A stretch of 64,000 nucleotides of DNA from Streptomyces sp. V3I7. GTDB lineage: Bacteria > Actinomycetota > Actinomycetes > Streptomycetales > Streptomycetaceae. The notes under the pieces are model-generated. The model ran no database searches. It was not told the origin of the DNA and was given only the letters and a program-made list of their open reading frames with translations. Shown here piece by piece: positions 1 to 8,576 of this stretch. The number at the start of each line of letters is the position of its first letter. Within the stretch, counting starts at the first letter, position 1. The stretch covers positions 4,753,001-4,817,000 of the forward strand of contig NZ_JAUSZK010000001.1 in assembly GCF_030817495.1 (NCBI RefSeq), given 5' to 3'. Made by a program: the position numbers and the translations under genes.

Positions 1-186
1 GTGTCCATGGCCACCACCGCGTTCGGCGCGGTCAACGTGGCCAAGCAGATCAAGAAGGCCCGTGCCGAGAAGGACACGCTCCGTCTGATCGACGCCACCG
101 CGACCGCCGTCGCCATCGCCACCGGCCTCGCGATCCTCTACCGCGAGCTGAAGCGGCTCGGCGACGACGACGTCCTGCTGGGCTGA
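1..186 (+). CDS. Small conserved hypothetical protein upstream of gatB (possibly 5'-truncated)
   Basis: This reads as a 61-residue protein from the GTG at base 1. Because the window begins there, the true start could lie upstream. The first half is basic and helical (KQIKKARAEK), followed by an Ala/Ile-rich stretch (about residues 32-46) that could be one short membrane or amphipathic helix, then an acidic tail. It ends 15 bases before gatB, so it is probably in the same transcript. In Streptomyces a small uncharacterised gene between gatA and gatB is usual, as I remember the S. coelicolor order. I recognise no domain and assign no function. Confidence 0.6.
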   Translation: MSMATTAFGAVNVAKQIKKARAEKDTLRLIDATATAVAIATGLAILYRELKRLGDDDVLLG

Positions 187-201
187 GAGGGAAGTTTCAC
201 C

Positions 202-1716
202 GTGACCATCACGACCGACCTGGTGTCGTACGAGGACGCGCTGTCCTCGTACGACCCCGTCATGGGCCTCGAGGTCCATGTCGAACTCGGCACCAAGACC
301 AAGATGTTCTGCGGCTGCTCGACCGCCCTCGGCGCCGACGCCAACACGCAGACCTGCCCCACCTGCCTCGGCATGCCCGGCGCGCTCCCGGTCGTCAACG
401 CGATCGGCGTCGAGTCGGCGATCAAGATCGGTCTCGCGCTGAACTGCGAGATCGCCGAGTGGTGCCGCTTCGCCCGGAAGAACTACTTCTATCCGGACAT
501 GCCGAAGAACTTCCAGACCTCCCAGTACGACGAGCCGATCGCCTTCAACGGCTACCTCGACGTACAGCTGGAGGACGGCGAGACCTTCCGCGTGGAGATC
601 GAGCGCGCCCACATGGAGGAGGACACGGGCAAGTCGACGCACGTCGGCGGCGCCACGGGCCGCATCCACGGCGCGACCCACTCCCTGTTGGACTACAACC
701 GCGCGGGCATCCCGCTCATCGAGATCGTCACCAAGCCGATCACCGGTGCCGGCGAGCGTGCCCCCGAGGTCGCGAAGGCGTACGTCCGTGAGCTGCGCGA
801 ACTCATCCGGGCGCTCGGCGTGTCCGAGGCCCGCATGGAGATGGGCCAGATGCGCTGCGACGTCAACCTGTCGCTGATGCCCAAGGGCGCCGAGAAGTTC
901 GGCACCCGCAGCGAGACCAAGAACGTGAACTCGTTGCGGTCCGTCGAGCGCGCGACCCGCTTCGAGATCATGCGGCACGCCGCCGTACTGAACGACGGCG
1001 GCAGCATCGTCCAGGAGACCCGCCACTTCCACGAGGACACGGGTTCCACGACCTCGGGCCGCGTGAAGGAGGAGGCCGAGGACTACCGGTACTTCCCGGA
1101 GCCCGACCTGGTCCCGGTGGCCCCGCCGCGCGCGTGGGTCGAGGAGATCCGCGCCGCGCTGCCCGAGCTGCCGCTGGTCCGCCGCAACCGGCTCCGCGAG
1201 GAGTGGGGCGTCTCGGGGACCGAGATGCAGGCGATCCTCAACGCCGGTGCGCTGGACCCGATCGTCGCCACGATCGAGGCCGGCGCCGACGCCGCCTCCG
1301 CCCGCAAGTGGTGGATGGGCGAACTGGCGCGCAGCGCCAACGAGTCGGGCGTCGCGCTCGACGAGCTGGCCATCACGCCCGAGCAGGTCGCCCGGGTCAC
1401 CGAGCTGGTCGTCAAGGGTGACCTGAACGACAAGCTGGCCCGTCAGGTCATCGAGGGCGTCCTCGCGGGCGAGGGCACCCCGGACGAGGTCGTCGACAAG
1501 CGCGGTCTGAAGGTCGTCTCCGACGACTCGGCGCTGGGCACGGCCGTCGACGAGGCCATCGCCGGCAACCCGGGCATCGCCGACAAGATCCGCGGTGGCA
1601 AGGTGGCCGCGGCCGGCGCCCTGGTCGGCGCGGTCATGAAGGCCACCCGCGGCCAGGCCGACGCGGCCCGCGTCAAGGAGCTGATCCTGGAGAAGCTGGG
1701 CGTCAGCGAGGGCTGA
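202..1716 (+). CDS. gatB: Aspartyl/glutamyl-tRNA amidotransferase subunit B
   Basis: GatB is the kinase/tRNA-binding subunit of the GatCAB amidotransferase. It phosphorylates Glu-tRNA(Gln) (or Asp-tRNA(Asn)), which is then amidated with ammonia from GatA to give Gln-tRNA(Gln) in the cytosol. The 504-residue length is normal. Family motifs are clear: [18 protein letters not shown] near the start with the zinc-site cysteines, [16 protein letters not shown] in the cradle domain, [11 protein letters not shown], and a C-terminal helical and YqeY-like tail. The GTG at 202 follows a purine-rich GAGAGGGAAG. gatA and gatC are expected upstream, outside the window. The same window carries gltX and tRNA-Gln genes, the other parts of the indirect Gln-tRNA route. 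Confidence 0.97.
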   Translation: MTITTDLVSYEDALSSYDPVMGLEVHVELGTKTKMFCGCSTALGADANTQTCPTCLGMPGALPVVNAIGVESAIKIGLALNCEIAEWCRFARKNYFYPDMPKNFQTSQYDEPIAFNGYLDVQLEDGETFRVEIERAHMEEDTGKSTHVGGATGRIHGATHSLLDYNRAGIPLIEIVTKPITGAGERAPEVAKAYVRELRELIRALGVSEARMEMGQMRCDVNLSLMPKGAEKFGTRSETKNVNSLRSVERATRFEIMRHAAVLNDGGSIVQETRHFHEDTGSTTSGRVKEEAEDYRYFPEPDLVPVAPPRAWVEEIRAALPELPLVRRNRLREEWGVSGTEMQAILNAGALDPIVATIEAGADAASARKWWMGELARSANESGVALDELAITPEQVARVTELVVKGDLNDKLARQVIEGVLAGEGTPDEVVDKRGLKVVSDDSALGTAVDEAIAGNPGIADKIRGGKVAAAGALVGAVMKATRGQADAARVKELILEKLGVSEG

Positions 1717-1744
1717 GCCAGCGGCTCCGGCTTGGAGTGGTAGC

Positions 1745-1782
1745 CCTGGGGGGATGCATCGTCGCCGATGCATCCCCCCAGG
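1745..1782 (+). terminator. Perfect 17-bp hairpin after gatB
   Basis: Bases 1745-1761 and 1766-1782 are exact inverted complements around a TCGC tetraloop; each arm contains GGGGGGATGCATCG or its complement. There is no T-tract, as is common for Streptomyces terminators. It lies 29 bases past the gatB stop and before the next start, so it most likely ends the gat transcript or protects its 3' end. Confidence 0.75.
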
Positions 1783-1853
1783 TGTGTGCGGAACGGCCGC
1801 CGCCCGGGATCCCCGCACCGGTGCGCCGAACCCACGTACTACGCTCGCCCGCC

Positions 1854-2255
1854 ATGAGCATGAGAGGACGCGCTGACTCCGACGCACACCCCGGGACAGC
1901 CGAGGAGGCCGGTCCCGAGGAGGCCGAAGTGCCTGGTGCGGTCGAGGAGTTGGAGGGGTCTGAGGAGAGCGGGGCGAGCGAGGGGTCCGAGGAGTCCGAG
2001 GAACTCGTCGAGGACGCCCGGCGGGCCCGCTGGGCCGCGATCGGCACCGGAGCCCTGCTGTCCCTCGCGGGTCTCGCCGCGGCACTGCTGCGTCTCACCG
2101 GCTCGGCCCCCGCCCTGGTCCCCGCCGCCTACGCCCTCGGCGCCGCCGTCTGCGCGCTCGCCGCCGTCCTCGGCTCCCGCGGCCGGACCCGCCGGGCCCT
2201 GTGGCTGCTGATCGCGGGGGCGATGGTCATGGCCCTCGGCGACCAGTTCGACTGA
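1854..2255 (+). CDS. Small membrane protein with acidic N-terminal segment
   Basis: A 133-residue protein read from the ATG at 1854. Residues 1-50 are a low-complexity Glu/Ser/Gly-rich acidic segment. Three hydrophobic helices follow (about residues 61-80, 84-103 and 110-127), separated by a short RGRTRR basic loop, so it is predicted to sit in the cytoplasmic membrane with an acidic tail on one side. An in-frame upstream extension to 1737 would run through the gatB terminator hairpin and is less likely. It matches an actinobacterial hypothetical family that I cannot name. No function is assigned. Confidence 0.7.
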   Translation: MSMRGRADSDAHPGTAEEAGPEEAEVPGAVEELEGSEESGASEGSEESEELVEDARRARWAAIGTGALLSLAGLAAALLRLTGSAPALVPAAYALGAAVCALAAVLGSRGRTRRALWLLIAGAMVMALGDQFD

Positions 2256-2376
2256 CGCGCCTCGCGCTCTCCGCCGTCTCCCTCCCGAGCTCCTCCGAAG
2301 GGCCCCTGACGTGCGGCTGTGCGTTTTATGAGACGCTTTATGGCGTCGTAAAGGAGTTCGATAAGGAGCACGTCAT

Positions 2377-2973
2377 ATGTACGCGAGATCCCTGGGTGTC
2401 GACGGCGCCGAACTGCGCCCCCTGGAGCCCTGGCACGCCGAGGAGTTCCTCGCGCACCTCGACCGCGGCCGGGAGTTCATCGGGCGGTTCATCGCCTTCG
2501 GGGCCCGGGAGACGGACGTACCCTCCGCACGGGCCGTGCTCACCGCGTACGCCGAGAAGCGCGCCGCCGACAGCGGCAGCATGCACGGGATCTGGCTGGA
2601 CGGGAAACTCGTCGGCGGCGTGCTCTTCCGCACGTTCGACCTGGAGCGGGGCAACTGCGAGGTGGGCTGCTGGCTGGAGTCCGCCGCGACCGGACGCGGG
2701 CTCGTCACGCGCGCGGTCCGGGTGCTCATCGACTGGGCGGTGTACGAACGCGGAATCCACCGGGTGGAGTGGTACGCCGCGTCCGGCAACACGCCGAGCG
2801 TCAACGTCGCCCGCCGTCTCGGCATGCGGCGGGACGGAGTGCTCCGTGAGAGCCACGCCCACCAGGGCGTCCGGCACGACATCGAGGTGTGGTCGGTGCT
2901 CGCGCCGGACTGGCGAGCGGCACGCGCGCGTAGCGCGCGCATCGAGGGCGCGGCCGTCACCGGCGATCATTAA
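2377..2973 (+). CDS. GNAT-family N-acetyltransferase (RimJ/RimL-like)
   Basis: A 198-residue protein of the RimJ/RimL branch of GNAT enzymes, which transfer an acetyl group from acetyl-CoA to an amine such as a protein N-terminus or a small molecule. The order of elements fits: an N-terminal L..L.P..AEEF segment, a central beta-strand GGVLFR..DLERGNCEVGCWL, the acetyl-CoA loop region ATGRGLVTRAVRVLIDWA, then RVEWYAASGNTPSVNVARRLGM, the family's typical 'N.AS..v..klGF' motif, and a C-terminal strand. The ATG at 2377 follows AAGGAG at 2363-2368 with good spacing. The substrate cannot be inferred. It is monocistronic as far as can be seen. Confidence 0.9.
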   Translation: MYARSLGVDGAELRPLEPWHAEEFLAHLDRGREFIGRFIAFGARETDVPSARAVLTAYAEKRAADSGSMHGIWLDGKLVGGVLFRTFDLERGNCEVGCWLESAATGRGLVTRAVRVLIDWAVYERGIHRVEWYAASGNTPSVNVARRLGMRRDGVLRESHAHQGVRHDIEVWSVLAPDWRAARARSARIEGAAVTGDH

Positions 2974-3008
2974 GAGAGCTCTCAGACAGCGTCCGTACGG
3001 TGCGGGGC

Positions 3009-3605
3009 ATGGGTACGAAGACTGCTGACGTAACCGAGACCGGCATCGAGTCCAAGGACGCCGAGGCAACGAGCACCGAGAAGGAGACCACCCAGGCGCA
3101 GCGCGACGAGACGGTCGCGGAGACCACCCCGGCCGAGGCCGGAACCGACGAGGCGACGCGGGCCGAGGACGTCGCGGACACCGACGAGGCGCCCGAGGAG
3201 GCGGCGGTCCCGACCGGCGTCGGCCAGGGCGCCGGCGCCGTGGTCTCCGCGGGACTCGGCCTCGTCTCGCTCACCGGCGGCTGGATCGGCACCGTCGCCG
3301 CCGCGCGCCAGAACCTCATCGGCCAGCTGAAGACCGCGTCGACCGCGAACGTCGCCGCGCAGGTGAAGGCCGTGTACGGCGACGCCTGGCACGCCACCGC
3401 CCTGTGGGCCGGCGTTTTCGCCCTGGCCGCTCTGGTCACCGGCGTCGTCGTCCTGGTCCGGCCGGCGTTCGGCGCACCCGGCCGGCCGCAGGCGCCGTGG
3501 ATCAAGTCGGTGGCCTGGGCGGGCGTCTCGCTCGGCGTCATCGGCCTGCTCCTGGCCGCCCTGAAGTACTCCGACGTCCTGCTCGGGCTGCCGATCCCCA
3601 GCTGA
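3009..3605 (+). CDS. Hypothetical membrane protein with Thr/Glu/Ala-rich N-terminus
   Basis: A 198-residue protein from the ATG at 3009; a GTG at 3000 is the only other nearby start. Residues 1-70 are hydrophilic and dominated by Thr, Glu and Ala, probably disordered. Hydrophobic helices follow at about residues 73-98, 130-152 and 165-192, with a soluble RQNLIGQLKTAST.. segment between the first two. It looks like a small integral membrane protein of Streptomyces with no recognisable enzyme motif. It starts 36 bases after the acetyltransferase stop, so the two may share a transcript. Confidence 0.65.
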   Translation: MGTKTADVTETGIESKDAEATSTEKETTQAQRDETVAETTPAEAGTDEATRAEDVADTDEAPEEAAVPTGVGQGAGAVVSAGLGLVSLTGGWIGTVAAARQNLIGQLKTASTANVAAQVKAVYGDAWHATALWAGVFALAALVTGVVVLVRPAFGAPGRPQAPWIKSVAWAGVSLGVIGLLLAALKYSDVLLGLPIPS

Positions 3606-3818
3606 CGCGATTTCCCGCAGCACCGCAGGCCATAAGGGGCCTTAGGCAACCCGTGAGCACCTTACGGGGCGCCTTGAGGCCCCTTAGGCGTGTCCGGGGC
3701 CCGCCTGACGCCCCAAGATGCGGAAGCCGCCCGATGTGGCACCCCCGCCTGGGAGACGAAGGTGAGGACGTCGCGCCAAGCGACGCTTCCACCGCTTCGC
3801 GTCTCGTGGGGGACTGTC

Positions 3819-4088
3819 ATGACCGAGTACGAACCGCACCGCATCCAGGCCACCGAGCTGCGGCGCCGGGCCGAGGAGCACCGCCTGGCCCGTGAGGCCG
3901 TACGCCGCCGGGGCGAGGCCCGCCGCGAGGCAGCCGCGCGTGAAGCGGACGCCTCCGGGACCGCGGACGCCTCCGGGACCGCGGACGCCTCCGGGCCCGC
4001 GGCTGCCTCCGGGGCCGCGGCCGATCCCGAGCATCCGGCCGACCCGTCTCGTCCCCGTTCGCGCCGCCGGTCGCCCCGCACCGCGTGA
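3819..4088 (+). CDS. Small basic/Ala-rich protein with hexapeptide repeats
   Basis: An 89-residue protein from the ATG at 3819, preceded by GTGGGGGAC. Residues 1-42 form a charged helix rich in Arg, Glu and Ala (RRRAEEHRLAREAVRRRGEARREAA). Residues 43-66 are a tandem ADASGT-type hexapeptide repeat, and the C-terminus is Arg/Pro/Ser-rich. No domain is recognised. The helix is compatible with coiled-coil or nucleic-acid contact, but that is only composition. The 213 bases upstream hold no other gene; part of that stretch resembles repeated CCTTAGG-like segments (3638-3690). Confidence 0.5.
   Translation: MTEYEPHRIQATELRRRAEEHRLAREAVRRRGEARREAAAREADASGTADASGTADASGPAAASGAAADPEHPADPSRPRSRRRSPRTA
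3945..4016 (+). repeat. Four tandem 18-bp units inside the small Ala-rich gene
   Basis: Units begin at 3945, 3963, 3981 and 3999 with consensus GCGGACGCCTCCGGGACC. The first two are identical; the third and fourth differ at a few bases. The period is a multiple of three, so each unit encodes A-D-A-S-G-T/P and the reading frame is kept. This is a candidate for copy-number variation between strains. Confidence 0.85.
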
Positions 4089-4219
4089 GCGCGCGGGGCA
4101 GGGGCGGCGACGGCGACGGCGACGGCATCGGCGGCCGTGCGGCAGCGATCCGGTCCGGTAGTACGACAAGTCGACCCGGGCTGTGGAAAACGTCTGCCGC
4201 GTCTCCGGGCCCGCGTGCG

Positions 4220-7200
4220 ATGCTCGGGCCTGTGCAGACCAGAGCCGTCAGTCCGGTGTTCGTCGGCCGTGCCCAGGAGTTGGGCACGTTGAACGACGCA
4301 CTCGCCCGTGCCGCCGTGGGGGAGCCGCAGGCGCTGCTCGTCGGCGGGGAGGCGGGCGTCGGAAAGACGCGTCTGATCGAGGAGTTCGCCCTCGCGGCGA
4401 GGCGTCGGGGAGCTGTCGTCGCCCAGGGTGCGTGTGTGGAGATCGGCGCCGACGGGCTGCCGTTCGCGTCGTTCGCCAGCGCCCTGCGTGCCCTGCGCCG
4501 TGCGTTGCCCGGCGAGGTGTCCGCCGCTGCCGCCGGCCAGGAGGAGGAACTGGCCCGGCTGCTCCCCGAGTTGGGCGACGCCGTGCCCATCAGGGCGGCG
4601 GGCCGGCACGACGAGGAGGGCACGGCCCGCCTCTTCGAACTCACCGCCCGCCTGCTGGAACAGCTCGCCGCCGACCGCACGGTCGTCGTCGCCCTGGAGG
4701 ACCTGCACTGGTCCGACGCCTCCACCCGCCACCTGCTGGCCTACCTGCTGCGCACCCTGCGCACCGGCCGGCTCGTCATCGTCGCCACCTACCGCTCCGA
4801 CGACATCCACCGCCGCCACCCGCTGCGTCCCCTCCTCGCCGAACTCGACCGGCTGCGCACCGTCCGCCGCGTCGAACTCGCCCGCTTCGACCGCGAGGAG
4901 GTCGCCCGCCAGATGGCCGGCATCCTCGCCGCCGAACCGGACCCGGCCGAGGTCGACGAGATCTTCGAACGCTCCGACGGCAACGCCTTCTTCGTGGAGG
5001 AACTCGCCGTCGCCGCCCACGAGGGCTGCCGCACCGGCCTCAGCGACTCCCTGCGCGATCTGCTCCTCGTCCGCGTCGAGGCGCTGCCCGAGCCCGCCCA
5101 GCGGGTCGCCCGGATCGTCGCCGAGGGCGGCTCCAGTGTCGAGCACCGGCTTCTCGCCGCCGTCGCCCGGCTCCCCGAGGACGACCTCATCGAGGCGCTG
5201 CGGGCCGCCGCGAACGCCGGCATCCTCGCCGCCGCGCCCAGCGGCGACGGCTACCGCTTCCGCCACTCCCTGGTCCGCGAGGCCGTCTCCGACGACCTGC
5301 TGCCCGGCGAGCGCTCCCGCCTCAACCGCCACTACGCCGAAGCCCTGGAGGCCGAGCCGGCGCTCGTACCAGCCGACACGTACGTCATGCGCCTGGCCAG
5401 CCACTGGTACCGCGCCCACGACCCCGCCAAGGCACTGCCCGCCGTCCTGGACGCCTCCGTCGTCGCCCGCCAACGGCACGCCCACAGCGAGCAACTGCGG
5501 CTCCTGGAGCGGGCGATGGAGCTATGGGACGCCGCGCCCGAGGACGTACGGGCCGTACTGCGCCCCGCCGACTTCACCGAGGTCCACGCCCCTTGCGGTT
5601 GTGACCCCGCCACGACCCCGCTGCACTACCTCGACCTGATGGCGGAGGCCGTCCTCGCCGGAAGACTGTGTGGGGAGCGCGAACAGGCCCTGAGAATCAC
5701 CAAGCGCGCGCTGCACCTGCTGGAGAGCGAGGACGACCCTCTGCGCGCCGCCTGGTTCTGGACCCAGCGCTCCACCCTGATCGAGGCGCTGGGCCGCGGC
5801 GACGGACGGCACGAACTGGCCACCGCCCGGCAACTGGTACGCGGCCTGCCCCCGTCGGAAGTGCACGCCGAGGTGCTGGGCAGCGCGGCCTGCTGGTCGA
5901 TGCTGCACGAACCGGGCCCGCAGGCCCTCGCCGCCGCCGAGCGGGCCGTGGAGTACGCGCGCATGGTCGGCGCCCGCGAGATCGAGCTGAACGGGCGCAT
6001 CACACTCGGCTGTCTCATGGTCGCCGCCGGCGATGTGGAGAAAGGCATCGCCGAGCTGAGCCACAGCAAGGAGCAGGCCATCCAGGAGGGCTTCACATAT
6101 GTCGCGGGCCGCGCCTATGTGAACCTGCCCGCCGAGCTCGAACTGATCGGCCGCTCCCGGGAGGCCGTCCCCCTCCTGGAGGAAGGGATCCGCTTCGCGC
6201 GGAAGTTCGGCCTGGTGGGAACCGAGGCCTGGACGTGGGCCAACCTCTCCGAGTCGCTGTACTCCCTCGGGCGATGGGAAGAGGCCGCCCGGGCCGCGGA
6301 GAACGCCGGTCGACGTGGGGCGGGAAGTCGGCCCCGGGGCGTGGGCGCCATGCTTCTGGCCCATCTCGCCGTCAGGCGAGGCGAAATGGCCGAGTCGGCT
6401 CGCCAACTGGCGACCGCCCGGCACCACTTCGGCTCGCACGCGCCCCAGCCCCAGGACCGGCTGCCCGTGGCCCGTATCGCCGTCGACCTGGCCGCGGGCG
6501 AGGGCCGCATGCCGGACGCCCGCGCCGAACTCACCCGCGCCCTGGACGCCGGCCTTCCGCCGGGCACCCACCGCTTCGCCTGGCCCCTGCTCCTGGCCGC
6601 CGCGACCGCCGAGGCCGACGCCCGCGCCCTGCCCGCCGCGGCCGCGGGCCGCGCGGCCTTCCTCGACCGCCTCCTCGACACCGCCAAGAAACTCACCACC
6701 GACGCACCGGTCTGGCTCGCCCACGAGGCCTGGGTCCGCGCCGAACTCGACCGCGCCCAGGGGAAGGACACCCCGGACACCTGGTCGGAGGTGGTCACCG
6801 CCTTCGAGCGCCTGGAGCGGCCCCACGACCTCGCACGCGTCCGCCACCGCCTCGCCCAGTCCCTGGTGGCGCGGGGTGGCGACGACGCACGCGAACGGGC
6901 AAAGGAACTGCTCCGGCTCGCAGGTGCCGTCGCCGACCACCTCGGCGCCCGCCCGCTCGGCGACGCCGTCGCGCTGCTCGCCCAGCGCGCCCGGCTCACG
7001 CTGACCTCCGCCCCGGAGCCCGCCCTCGGCCCCGCCGAGGCCCTCGGCCTGACCAGCCGGGAACACGACGTGCTCCGCCTGGTCTCAGCGGGCCGCACCA
7101 ACCGCCAGATAGCCGAGGAACTCTTCATCTCCCCGAAGACCGCGAGCGTCCACGTGTTGAACATCCTGGGCAAGCTCGGCGTCGCGGGGCGCGGAGAGGC

Positions 7201-7261
7201 GGCCGCGGTGGCGCACCGGCTGGGGCTCTTCCCACCCGCGCCGAGCACGCGCCACCCCTAG
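4220..7261 (+). CDS. Large ATP-binding LuxR-family transcriptional regulator (LAL type)
   Basis: A 1013-residue cytosolic regulator of the LAL (MalT-like/STAND) class. The N-terminal AAA domain has Walker A GGEAGVGKT (about residues 42-50) and Walker B VVALEDLHW (about 156-164). The middle holds TPR-like helical repeats. The C-terminus is a LuxR/GerE helix-turn-helix (about residues 943-998: LTSREHDVLRLVSAGRTNRQIAEELF). Such proteins bind an inducer through the helical domain and activate transcription in an ATP-dependent way. The ATG at 4220 is chosen; the in-frame GTG at 4232 is an alternative, and the extension to 4085 has odd composition. The target is unknown. The gene ends 20 bases from the convergent lipoprotein gene. 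Confidence 0.9.
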   Translation: MLGPVQTRAVSPVFVGRAQELGTLNDALARAAVGEPQALLVGGEAGVGKTRLIEEFALAARRRGAVVAQGACVEIGADGLPFASFASALRALRRALPGEVSAAAAGQEEELARLLPELGDAVPIRAAGRHDEEGTARLFELTARLLEQLAADRTVVVALEDLHWSDASTRHLLAYLLRTLRTGRLVIVATYRSDDIHRRHPLRPLLAELDRLRTVRRVELARFDREEVARQMAGILAAEPDPAEVDEIFERSDGNAFFVEELAVAAHEGCRTGLSDSLRDLLLVRVEALPEPAQRVARIVAEGGSSVEHRLLAAVARLPEDDLIEALRAAANAGILAAAPSGDGYRFRHSLVREAVSDDLLPGERSRLNRHYAEALEAEPALVPADTYVMRLASHWYRAHDPAKALPAVLDASVVARQRHAHSEQLRLLERAMELWDAAPEDVRAVLRPADFTEVHAPCGCDPATTPLHYLDLMAEAVLAGRLCGEREQALRITKRALHLLESEDDPLRAAWFWTQRSTLIEALGRGDGRHELATARQLVRGLPPSEVHAEVLGSAACWSMLHEPGPQALAAAERAVEYARMVGAREIELNGRITLGCLMVAAGDVEKGIAELSHSKEQAIQEGFTYVAGRAYVNLPAELELIGRSREAVPLLEEGIRFARKFGLVGTEAWTWANLSESLYSLGRWEEAARAAENAGRRGAGSRPRGVGAMLLAHLAVRRGEMAESARQLATARHHFGSHAPQPQDRLPVARIAVDLAAGEGRMPDARAELTRALDAGLPPGTHRFAWPLLLAAATAEADARALPAAAAGRAAFLDRLLDTAKKLTTDAPVWLAHEAWVRAELDRAQGKDTPDTWSEVVTAFERLERPHDLARVRHRLAQSLVARGGDDARERAKELLRLAGAVADHLGARPLGDAVALLAQRARLTLTSAPEPALGPAEALGLTSREHDVLRLVSAGRTNRQIAEELFISPKTASVHVLNILGKLGVAGRGEAAAVAHRLGLFPPAPSTRHP

Positions 7262-7280
7262 GAACGGGACCGAACGGCGT

Positions 7281-8456
7281 CTACTTCACCCGCAGTTCCA
7301 GAATCCGGTCGTCCCCGTCCTTCGGTGTGCCCCTGCCGTCCGTGTTGCTGGTGACCAGCCACAGCCTGTCGTCGCCCGCCGGGGCCACCGTGCGCAGGCG
7401 GCCGTACTTCCCGGTGAGGAAGGCCTGGGGATCGTCCACGGCTTCCGTGCCCGTGAGGGGGACGCGCCAGAGCCGATTGCCCTTCAGGCCCGCCATCCAG
7501 ATGACGCCGTCGACATAGGCGATGCCGCTGGGGGAGGCCTCGTCCGTGTGCCACTGGGCGATCGGGCTGTGGAACTGGGGGTCGGACGAGCCGCCCTCGG
7601 CGTACGGCCAGCCATAGTTGTCGCCGGGCTTGATCGCGTTGAGCTCGTCCCAGGTGTCCTGGCCGAACTCGGAGGCGAACAGGCGCTGCTTGGTGTCCCA
7701 GGCGAGGCCCTGCACATTGCGGTGGCCGTAGGAGTACACGGGCGAGTCCGGGAACGGGTTGCCCGGGGCCGGTTCCCCCGCCGGGCTCAGGCGCAGGATC
7801 TTGCCGCCCAGCGACTTCGGATCCTGGGCGAGGCCGCCCTCGCCGCTCTCACCCGTGCCCGCGTAGAGCATCCCGTCCGGGCCGAAGGCGATGCGGCCGC
7901 CGTTGTGGATGCGGCCCTTGGGGATGCCCTTGAAGATCGTGTCGGGGGCGCCGAGCTGGTCGCCGGCGGGCTTGTCGGCGTCGTACCGCATGCGGACGAT
8001 GCGGTTGTCCGAGGCGGAGGTGAAGTACGCGTAGATCATGTGGTCCGAGGCGTAGTCGGGGGAGAAGGCGATGCCCAGCAGGCCGCCCTCGCCGGCCGGG
8101 GACACCCCGGAGACCTTGCCCAGCTCGGTCTTCCCGCCCGTCCTCGCGTCGACCCGGGTGATCGTCGCGTCGTCACGCGAGGAGACCAGCAGGTTGCCGT
8201 CCGGCAGGGAGGCCAGGCCCCAGGGGCTGTTCAGGTCCTCGGTAACCGTTCGCAGCACCGTGACGGAGCCCTTGGCGGGCGCCGCCGATTCGGACGCGCT
8301 GCCGGAGGGGGAGGTGTCGGACGTCCCGCCGCCCGGCCCCTTCGTCGCCGTGTTCCCGGCCCCGGCCGGTGCTCCGTCGCCGGAGGAGCAGCCGGCCGTC
8401 AGCAGGAGGGTGGCCGCGGCCAGCACGGCCGTCACAGCTCGACGTTGCACGATCAT
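7281..8456 (-). CDS. PQQ-dependent sugar dehydrogenase-like lipoprotein
   Basis: A 391-residue secreted lipoprotein of the glucose/sorbosone dehydrogenase family (six-bladed soluble aldose dehydrogenase fold). A lipoprotein signal peptide with a basic start (MIVQRRAV), a hydrophobic core and lipobox LTAGC (Cys 23) is followed by a Gly/Ser/Thr-rich linker, then the propeller beginning LNSPWGLASLPDGNLLVSSR. Family motifs GEGGLLGIAFSPDY, IHNGGRIAFGPDGMLYAGTG and GHRNVQGLAWD are present. The likely role is extracytoplasmic oxidation of sugars or polyols with PQQ, but actinobacterial members are poorly characterised and no PQQ genes are nearby. The start at 8456 has GAAGGGAC upstream; the longer reading to 8504 is unlikely because it would place residues before the signal peptide. 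Confidence 0.88.
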   Translation of the reverse strand: MIVQRRAVTAVLAAATLLLTAGCSSGDGAPAGAGNTATKGPGGGTSDTSPSGSASESAAPAKGSVTVLRTVTEDLNSPWGLASLPDGNLLVSSRDDATITRVDARTGGKTELGKVSGVSPAGEGGLLGIAFSPDYASDHMIYAYFTSASDNRIVRMRYDADKPAGDQLGAPDTIFKGIPKGRIHNGGRIAFGPDGMLYAGTGESGEGGLAQDPKSLGGKILRLSPAGEPAPGNPFPDSPVYSYGHRNVQGLAWDTKQRLFASEFGQDTWDELNAIKPGDNYGWPYAEGGSSDPQFHSPIAQWHTDEASPSGIAYVDGVIWMAGLKGNRLWRVPLTGTEAVDDPQAFLTGKYGRLRTVAPAGDDRLWLVTSNTDGRGTPKDGDDRILELRVK

Positions 8457-8576
8457 GGTCCCTTCGACGCGGCGGTCCCCGTGGGGGGTCTCCCTCTCAT
8501 ACACCGCTCACGCCGCCCGGGTTCCCGATTCACCGCGCGCGAAATTCGCGTCTCCCCGCGGGACCTCGCGTGATGA

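Noticed and set aside
4085..4219. Extended N-terminus of the LuxR regulator
   Set aside because: The added residues are Gly/Asp/Arg-rich translation of non-coding sequence. The conserved domain begins soon after 4220, and better starts exist there.
3662..5494. Long minus-strand open frames opposite the LuxR-type regulator and conservon genes
   Set aside because: High GC leaves long open frames on all strands. These have no domains and poor third-position bias compared with the annotated genes.
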